NCBI RefSeq assembly: GCF_001542625.1
Contig: NZ_CP016279.1
Coordinates: forward strand, 2,418,001-2,482,000
DNA length: 64,000 nt
Direction: 5' to 3'
Origin: Streptomyces griseochromogenes
Lineage (GTDB): Bacteria; Actinomycetota; Actinomycetes; Streptomycetales; Streptomycetaceae
The position numbers were made by a program, and so were the translations under genes. The first letter of the stretch is position 1. Each line of letters starts with the position of its first letter. This document shows, in pieces, positions 58,513-64,000 of this stretch. The notes below the pieces were generated by a model, which was not told the origin of the DNA, ran no database searches, and saw nothing but the letters and a program-made list of their open reading frames with translations.

Positions 58513-59455
58513 GTGACCGAGAACGCGCCGCGGCCGACGACCGGCGGCCCTATCTGATCGTGAATCCGCGTTCGGGGGGGGAGGGAAAGCGAGCCGGTTC
58601 CGGGTCGCGGAACGAGCGCGCACGTTCGGAGCCCAGGTGTCCCTGATCGATCATTCCCTGCCCCAGGACCTGGACCGTCGCCTGACGCGCGGTGGACGAC
58701 GGTGCGGATCTGCTGGGCGTGGCCGGCGGAGAGGTACACAGGCGCTTGTCGCCGAGGTGGCCGCGGAGAGCGGCCTGCCCTTCGTGGTCGTTCCGGCGGG
58801 TACCCGCAACCACTTCGCCATGGATCTCGGCCTGGACCGTGAGGACCCTTGAGCCGCGCTGGAGGCCCTCACGGACGGCGTCGAGCTGCGCGTGGATCTG
58901 GGATACGCAGGCGAGCGGGCGTTCGTCAACAACGTCTCGTTCGGTGCTTATGCCACCCTGGTGCAGGACCCGGCTTATCGGGACGACAAGCTTGGCACGG
59001 CGGTGCGCATCCTTCCGGAATTCCTGGCCCGCCACGAGGGCCCGGAGCTGGTGGTCCGCACCGGGCTGCTCACCGTTGGCGGGCCGGATGCCGTGCTGGT
59101 GAGCAACGACCCTTACCAAGTGGATGACCCGGCCGGGCCCGGCAGGCGGGCGCACCTCGACTCCGGTCTCCTGAGAGTACTGGCCGTCAGGGCGGAGACG
59201 CCCGCCGAGACGGCCACGAGGCTGCGCAGCGGACAACCGCACGGCCTCACCCGTCTCGCCACGCCCGACGTCGTCGTCTACGCCGCCGTCCCGGCTCTCC
59301 CCGCCGGGCTGGACGGCGAAGCCGTCAGCCTGCCGACTCCCGTGCGCTGCCGCATCAGTCCTCGGGCGCTGCGGGTGTGGGTTCCCCGACACGGTCGCGG
59401 CGCCGGGCCCGCCGGACGACCGCCGGGCTGGGCCGCCATCCGGCGGGTGGTCTGA
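58513..59455 (+). pseudogene. Decayed diacylglycerol/lipid kinase (DAGK_cat) gene
   Basis: Fragments in several frames form one DAGK-type protein: PYLIVNPRSGGEGK, then SLIDHSLPQDLDRRL, VDDGADLLGVAGG, TQALVAEVAAESGLPFVVVPAGTRNHFAMDLGLDREDP, and AALEALTDGVELRVDLGYAGERAFVNNVSFGAYATLVQDPAYRDDKLG to the end. Single-base losses break the frame, one of them exactly in the GGDGT nucleotide-binding signature (near 58730). An in-frame TGA follows LDREDP (near 58850). The C-terminal 187 codons (58892-59455) remain open. It cannot make an active kinase. Confidence 0.85.
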
Positions 59456-59603
59456 GCCTCGGGCGAGCTGTTCCTGGCCGCCACACCAAATGCCCCGACC
59501 ACTCGGCGCCCATCCCGCGGACCGGTGTCTGCGGGATGCGGACCTTTTGAAGCCCCGTGAGCTGCAACCCGCATTTCTGATTGTTCGATCATGCATGAGG
59601 GTC

Positions 59604-59641
59604 TTGACGTCTAAGCGATTACATCTGATTATTTCATCAGA
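59604..59641 (+). promoter_or_regulatory. Possible promoter and inverted repeat upstream of the PAS-PP2C gene
   Basis: This is an AT-rich patch unusual for the window. TTGACG (59604-59609) is followed after 17 bases by GATTAT (59627-59632), and TCTGAT-N6-ATCAGA (59624-59641) is a perfect 6-bp inverted repeat over the -10 region. This could be a repressed promoter for the phosphatase gene at 59780. Confidence 0.45.
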
Positions 59642-59779
59642 AATGGACGAATTGCTCTGATACGACACAAACCGCACCGTGTGCCGCTCACCGGGACATC
59701 GCCGTTCACCACGGCTGCACACAGGACCGCCGGGCCACATGCCGACGCTCTTACTTCCGCACCGATGGGACGGACCGCG

Positions 59780-62242
59780 ATGACCAACACCGACCAAACC
59801 CTCCTCGCCGAGCCGGTGAGCCTTCCTGAGGTGCCCGATGCCGCGATAGCGATGATCGATGCCGAGGGCATCGTCGTGGGGTGGACGCACGCCGCTCAGC
59901 AGCTTGTCGGCTATGCGGCCGGGGAGGTGGTGGGCCGGTCCGTCGTACACGTGCTGCCGCCTCCCGAGGACGCCCGGAGGGCCTTGGCGTTCTCCGAGCA
60001 GTGCCGTGCGCGGGGCGGCTGGTCCGGCACCGCGGCCATACGCCACCGCGACGGTCACACGCTCAGGATGACGCTGCGGGTCTCGCTGCTGCGGGGACAG
60101 GACGCCGGCACCCGGTGGCTGGTGTCCGTGACGGACATAGGTTCCCTGTCCTCGGGGCCTGCCAACGGACCGGTGCGGGAGTCGCTCCTTGCCCGAGCCC
60201 CGATCGGCATCGTCGTCTACGACTCGCAGCTGCGCTGTGTCTGGGTGAACGACGCCATGGAGCGGCACGACGGCGTTCCTCGTCACCGACGCTTCGGGTG
60301 CGGTCTGAAGGACTCACTGCCCGCCGTCGAGGCCGAAGCGCTCGAGGTGGTGATGCGGCAGGTGCTGGAGAGCGGCACGACGACGGTGCACGAGTACCGG
60401 GCGTGGCCGCCTGAGGACCGGCCCCGTGAGCACGCGTTCTCCGCCTCGTTCTTCTGTCTCCAAGGCGCGGACGGCACGCCGCTGGGCGTGTGCTCCATGA
60501 TCGTGGACGTCACCGGGAACCGGCGGGCGCGCGAGCGCCTGGCCATCCTCAGCGAGGCCAGCACACACATCGGGAGCACCCTCGACGTGATGCAGACCGC
60601 GCAGGAACTGGCAGAGCTCACCGTGCCCCTGCTGGCCGACCACGTCGTCGTCGACCTGGTGGAGTCGGTTCCGTTCGGACTCGAGCCGGCCGCACGGATC
60701 GGCACGACGAGCGGCCGCCGCCCCGTGCTGCGCCGTGCCGGGGTGGCCTCCGTCGACCAGGGTGTCCTGGAGTTGCCGGCGGTGCGTGAAGAGGTGATCC
60801 ACGTCCCCCCGGCCTCGTCGTTCGCCGCCGTCCTGCGCACGGGCAGGTCTCACCTGGAACCGGTGCTGGACACCCATGCCGGCCCCTGGGTCGACCACGA
60901 CCCGACGCGTGCGCAGAAGGTACGCGACAGCGGCGTCCACTCGCTGATGGTCGTACCCATCCGCGCGCGGCGCTGCGTACTGGGACTGGCGCTGTTCGGC
61001 CGCTCCGTGGAACAGACGCCGTTCCAGGAGGACGACCTGCTCCTCGCCGAGGAACTGGTCACCCGGGCCGCACTCTGCCTGGACAACGCGCTCCAGTACG
61101 CGCGTGAGCGCACTGCCGCCCTCACGCTGCAACGCGACCTGCTCCCTCACCGGGTGCAGGGCGGTGCCGCCGTCGAGGTCGCCTCGCGCTATGTGCCGGC
61201 CGACCTGGACCACGGTGTGGGGGGCGACTGGTTCGACGTGATCGAGCTGTCGGGCGCCCGGGTGGCCCTGGTCGTCGGCGATGTGGTGGGCCACGGCATC
61301 AACGCCGCGGCGACCATGGGAAGGCTGCGCACCGCCGTGCGCACGCTCGCGGACCTCGACCTGCCCCCGGACGCACTGCTGGCGCACCTCGACGACACGG
61401 TCCGTCGGCTGAACGACGAGGACGCCGACGACTCCGACCAGGTCTCCGCGGTGGTCGGTGCCACCTGTCTGTACGCCGTCTACGACCCGGTCTCCCGACG
61501 GTGCACGCTGGCGCGGGCTGGGCATCCGCCGCCCCTGGTCGTCGACGCGCAGGGCGGGGTCACCGTCCCCGACCTGCCCGCCGGGGCCCCGCTCGGCCTC
61601 GGTCTCGGCCTGGTGCCTTTCGAGTCCGTGGAACTGGACCTGCCCGAAGGAAGCGTGCTCGCCTTCTACTCCGACGGCCTGGTGGAGTCCCGCGGCGAGG
61701 ACATCGACGTCGGCCTGCGGCGTCTGGGCGCCGCCCTGGCCCGGCCGGGCACGTCCCTGGAGGACCTGTGCTCGCGGGTGATGGAGACCTTGTCGCCGCA
61801 GGCACCGGCCGACGACGTCACCTTGCTCCTGGCGCGGACGCGCGCACTGCGACCCGCCCAGGTCGCCTCCTGGGATCTGCCGAACGAACTCGTCACCGTC
61901 CCGACGGCCCGGCATCTGGCCGCCCGCCAACTCCGTGAATGGGGTCTGGAGCGGCTTGTGACGCCCGTGCAGTCGATCGTCAGCGAACTGGTCACCAACG
62001 CGATCCGCCACGGCGACGGCCCGATCCGCCTACGGCTCATCCAGCACCGGGTCCTCACCTGCGAAGTCTCCGACACCAACACCGGTCAGCCGCGCCCCCG
62101 CCATCCCGGCACTCTCGACGAGCAGGGCCGCGGTCTTTACCTCGTTGCTCGGCTGTCGCGCAGGTGCGGTTCCCGCTCCGCGGCAGACGGCAAGGTCGTC
62201 TGGGCCGAACAAGACCTGCCGTCCCGAGCCGGCGCCCGCTGA
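59780..62242 (+). CDS. Multidomain PAS-PAS-GAF-PP2C (SpoIIE-type) phosphatase with anti-sigma-like ATPase domain
   Basis: This 820-residue cytoplasmic protein has PAS 1 (about 15-120), PAS 2 (about 140-255), a GAF domain (about 270-440) and a PP2C/SpoIIE phosphatase domain (about 455-680). The metal aspartates of the last are in GVGGDWFDVIEL and VVGDVVGHG. A C-terminal HATPase_c domain with an N box (ELVTNAIRHGDGP, about 735-750) follows. Such proteins dephosphorylate anti-anti-sigma factors and can phosphorylate them through the kinase-like domain, controlling SigB-like stress sigma factors. ATG 59780 is preferred; ATG 59765 and GTG 59681 are possible. Confidence 0.9.
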   Translation: MTNTDQTLLAEPVSLPEVPDAAIAMIDAEGIVVGWTHAAQQLVGYAAGEVVGRSVVHVLPPPEDARRALAFSEQCRARGGWSGTAAIRHRDGHTLRMTLRVSLLRGQDAGTRWLVSVTDIGSLSSGPANGPVRESLLARAPIGIVVYDSQLRCVWVNDAMERHDGVPRHRRFGCGLKDSLPAVEAEALEVVMRQVLESGTTTVHEYRAWPPEDRPREHAFSASFFCLQGADGTPLGVCSMIVDVTGNRRARERLAILSEASTHIGSTLDVMQTAQELAELTVPLLADHVVVDLVESVPFGLEPAARIGTTSGRRPVLRRAGVASVDQGVLELPAVREEVIHVPPASSFAAVLRTGRSHLEPVLDTHAGPWVDHDPTRAQKVRDSGVHSLMVVPIRARRCVLGLALFGRSVEQTPFQEDDLLLAEELVTRAALCLDNALQYARERTAALTLQRDLLPHRVQGGAAVEVASRYVPADLDHGVGGDWFDVIELSGARVALVVGDVVGHGINAAATMGRLRTAVRTLADLDLPPDALLAHLDDTVRRLNDEDADDSDQVSAVVGATCLYAVYDPVSRRCTLARAGHPPPLVVDAQGGVTVPDLPAGAPLGLGLGLVPFESVELDLPEGSVLAFYSDGLVESRGEDIDVGLRRLGAALARPGTSLEDLCSRVMETLSPQAPADDVTLLLARTRALRPAQVASWDLPNELVTVPTARHLAARQLREWGLERLVTPVQSIVSELVTNAIRHGDGPIRLRLIQHRVLTCEVSDTNTGQPRPRHPGTLDEQGRGLYLVARLSRRCGSRSAADGKVVWAEQDLPSRAGAR

Positions 62243-62309
62243 ACCCCGACAGCCGCCACAGGATCCCCTTCTGCCGTAGCCGCGGATCCACGTCATGGAA
62301 GCCAGAGAC

Positions 62310-64000
62310 ATGGACACATCGAATGCTGAAAACGCCGACCCGGCAGGCGCCTCCCAAGGAGCGACGAGCGTCTCCGGCGCCGGCCCCGGCGGCAGGCCGC
62401 CCGCCTTCGACGGGCTGGCCGCTGCCGTGCTCGACGACCGAGGCACGGTGGTGGGGTGGACCGGCACAGCACAGGAGCTGACCGGGTTCTGCGCCGACGA
62501 GGTCCACGGCCGCCCCGTGCGGGAACTCGTGGCCGACCTCCCGCTCGACCCGCGCAGGGCCACGCAATGGCCGGCGACCGGCCGGGTACGACTGCGACAC
62601 CGGTGCGGCACCACGATCGAGGTCACGTTCCGGACCACACGGGTGAACGGCTCGGCGGACTTCCTCGTGCTCGCGGCCCCCACTCCTCACGTCGCCGACC
62701 ACCAGCACGGCGCCGCGCTCCTGCGTGCACTGTCCGCACAGAGCGGGATCACGATCGCTCTGCACGACACGGATCTCACCACCGTGCAGACGAACGCCGT
62801 GCCGGACACTCCCGATCCCCGTCCCGTACAGCCGGGCGCCCGGCTGGGCGACGTGCTGTGCGCCGAGGACGCCCAGAGCATCGAGGCGGTACTGCGCCAG
62901 GTACTCGAAACGGGCATCCCGGTGCTCGGCAGGAACCAGCACGTGAGCTGGCGGCACCATCCGGTGCCGCGGCACGCGCTGTCGCTGTCCGCCTTCCGTC
63001 TGGAGGACGCGCGAGGACGCCCCGCCGGGGTCGCAGCCCTGTACATGGACGACACCGACCAACTGCGTGCCCGCCGCCACCTGGATCTCTCCCGCGAGGT
63101 TGCCGAACGCGTGGGAGAATCCCGGGACATCGTGCGCACCGCGCAGGACCTCGCGGACGTCCTCGTACCCGCCTTCGGCGATCTCGCAGCAGTCGACCTT
63201 GCGCGGGCCGTCTTCGACGGTGACGAACCCGGCGAACGGCTGGGCGGAGGAGATCTGCATCTGCGCAACGCGGCCCTGGCTCCCGCCACAGCTGCGTGGC
63301 CGCCTGGCATCCAGCGCGGCAACCTCGTCCCACCCCTGTCCGACCACCCCCTTCTGCGCCGCTTCCAACGCGGCGAGACGGTCGTCTACGGCCGGGACGA
63401 CTACATCGCCCTGATCGGCAGCCCACAGCCGGCCGAGCAGCTCCTCCCGCACGACACCCACGCGGTGATGGTGGCACCGCTGCACGCCCGCGGCCTCACC
63501 CTCGGCGCGATCGTGGTCTGGCGCACCGTCCCGTCCGACCCGTTCACCGCGGACGAGACGGATCTCATGCGGCAGATCGCCTCACGGGGAGCGCTCGCCA
63601 TCGACAACGCCCGCCGCTACACGCGCGAGCACAGAGCGGCCATGGCCCTGCAGCAAAGACTCCTTCCCCCGGCCACGACCGACACGCCGGCAGCCGAGAC
63701 CGCCGGCGTCTACCTGCCCACAGGCCGTGGCGCGGGCACCAGAGGCGACTGGTACGACGCCATACCCCTGCCCTCTCTCCGGCTGGCCCTCGTCGCCGGA
63801 GACGTGATCGGCCACGGCATACCCGCCAGTGCCACCATGGGCCGTCTGCGCGCCGCCATCCAGACCCTCGCCGACCTAGAACCGGAACCGGACGAATTGC
63901 TCACCCGGATTGCCGACCTGGTCCAGCGCCTCGCGGCGGAAGCGCCACCCGGCGATCACGACGTCATGGGCGCCAGCTGCCTGTACGCGGTCTACGACCC
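62310..64000 (+). CDS. Second PAS/GAF/PP2C (SpoIIE-type) phosphatase, truncated by window end
   Basis: The frame is open from ATG 62310 (GGAAG nine bases upstream) to the window end, giving 563 residues of an incomplete protein. It has a PAS-like domain (about 35-125), a second PAS-like part (about 135-260), a GAF domain (about 270-435) and the start of a PP2C domain (about 450 on; GTRGDWYDAIPL, LVAGDVIGHGIPASATMGRLRAAIQTLADL). Layout and many residues parallel the preceding phosphatase 68 bp upstream, so the two are probably tandem paralogues. In the first metal motif an Arg replaces the usual Gly before Asp (RGDWYDA). Confidence 0.88.
   Translation, partial: MDTSNAENADPAGASQGATSVSGAGPGGRPPAFDGLAAAVLDDRGTVVGWTGTAQELTGFCADEVHGRPVRELVADLPLDPRRATQWPATGRVRLRHRCGTTIEVTFRTTRVNGSADFLVLAAPTPHVADHQHGAALLRALSAQSGITIALHDTDLTTVQTNAVPDTPDPRPVQPGARLGDVLCAEDAQSIEAVLRQVLETGIPVLGRNQHVSWRHHPVPRHALSLSAFRLEDARGRPAGVAALYMDDTDQLRARRHLDLSREVAERVGESRDIVRTAQDLADVLVPAFGDLAAVDLARAVFDGDEPGERLGGGDLHLRNAALAPATAAWPPGIQRGNLVPPLSDHPLLRRFQRGETVVYGRDDYIALIGSPQPAEQLLPHDTHAVMVAPLHARGLTLGAIVVWRTVPSDPFTADETDLMRQIASRGALAIDNARRYTREHRAAMALQQRLLPPATTDTPAAETAGVYLPTGRGAGTRGDWYDAIPLPSLRLALVAGDVIGHGIPASATMGRLRAAIQTLADLEPEPDELLTRIADLVQRLAAEAPPGDHDVMGASCLYAVYD

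Noticed and set aside
1..64000. CRISPR arrays, tRNA or rRNA genes, intact insertion sequences, biosynthetic (PKS/NRPS) core genes
   Set aside because: None could be found on reading both strands; only a transposase fragment remains.

Overview
The window is high-GC DNA with strong third-position GC, GTG/TTG starts and GGAGG-type ribosome binding sites. It carries sepH, cutRS, an SsgA-like protein and DUF4193, DUF3093, DUF3159 and DUF3710 proteins. Together these indicate a Streptomyces (Actinomycetota) chromosome. No rRNA, tRNA or CRISPR array was seen.

Region 1 (1-33.7 kb) is conserved core. It runs from a GntR regulator tail through ptsH (with a DasR-type dre site), a GNAT/ADP-forming CoA-ligase protein acetyltransferase, a DUF5998 protein, an alkaline-phosphatase-fold enzyme, thymidine kinase, a rhodanese, sepH, a lactone/alditol oxidase with an MFS exporter, ferrochelatase, inositol monophosphatase and cutRS. 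A block then follows whose order matches, from memory, M. tuberculosis Rv2701c-Rv2689c: IMPase, DUF4193, DUF3093, dut, DUF3710, OB-fold, DUF3159, two TrkA proteins, an APC permease and an RNA methyltransferase. An orphan ABC ATPase and a kdpDE pair without kdpFABC sit inside this block. With the TrkA proteins and a KimA-like permease, they give the segment a potassium-homeostasis character.

Region 2 (34-47.8 kb) is accessory and catabolic. A tightly overlapping leftward operon encodes an extradiol-type dioxygenase, a fumarylacetoacetate-hydrolase-family enzyme, an aromatic FAD monooxygenase, acetoacetyl-CoA synthetase and a DoxX-like membrane protein. It is divergent from a TetR gene with paired 14-bp repeats between them. 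Next come a second TetR, a zinc alcohol dehydrogenase and a self-sufficient CYP102-type P450, divergent from a third TetR gene.

Region 3 (47.8-64 kb) mixes decayed and intact accessory genes: a broken PP2C phosphatase, a NIPSNAP protein, an SsgA-like protein, a small secreted protein divergent from a 68-residue protein, and a 3Fe-4S ferredoxin/reductase/P450/alcohol dehydrogenase operon. HdeD-like and AI-2E-type membrane proteins, an IS256-type transposase fragment, a decayed lipid kinase and two large PAS/GAF/PP2C phosphatases complete it; the last runs off the window.

The most unusual signal is a family of six CCRTAC-N3-GTAYGG palindromes. Four lie in the CYP102/TetR divergent promoter, as two pairs with identical 23-bp spacing, one covering the TetR start codon. 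Two more lie 3.6 kb away between the secreted-protein gene and the 68-residue gene. They predict one small regulon joining a fatty-acid-type P450 to two uncharacterised proteins.
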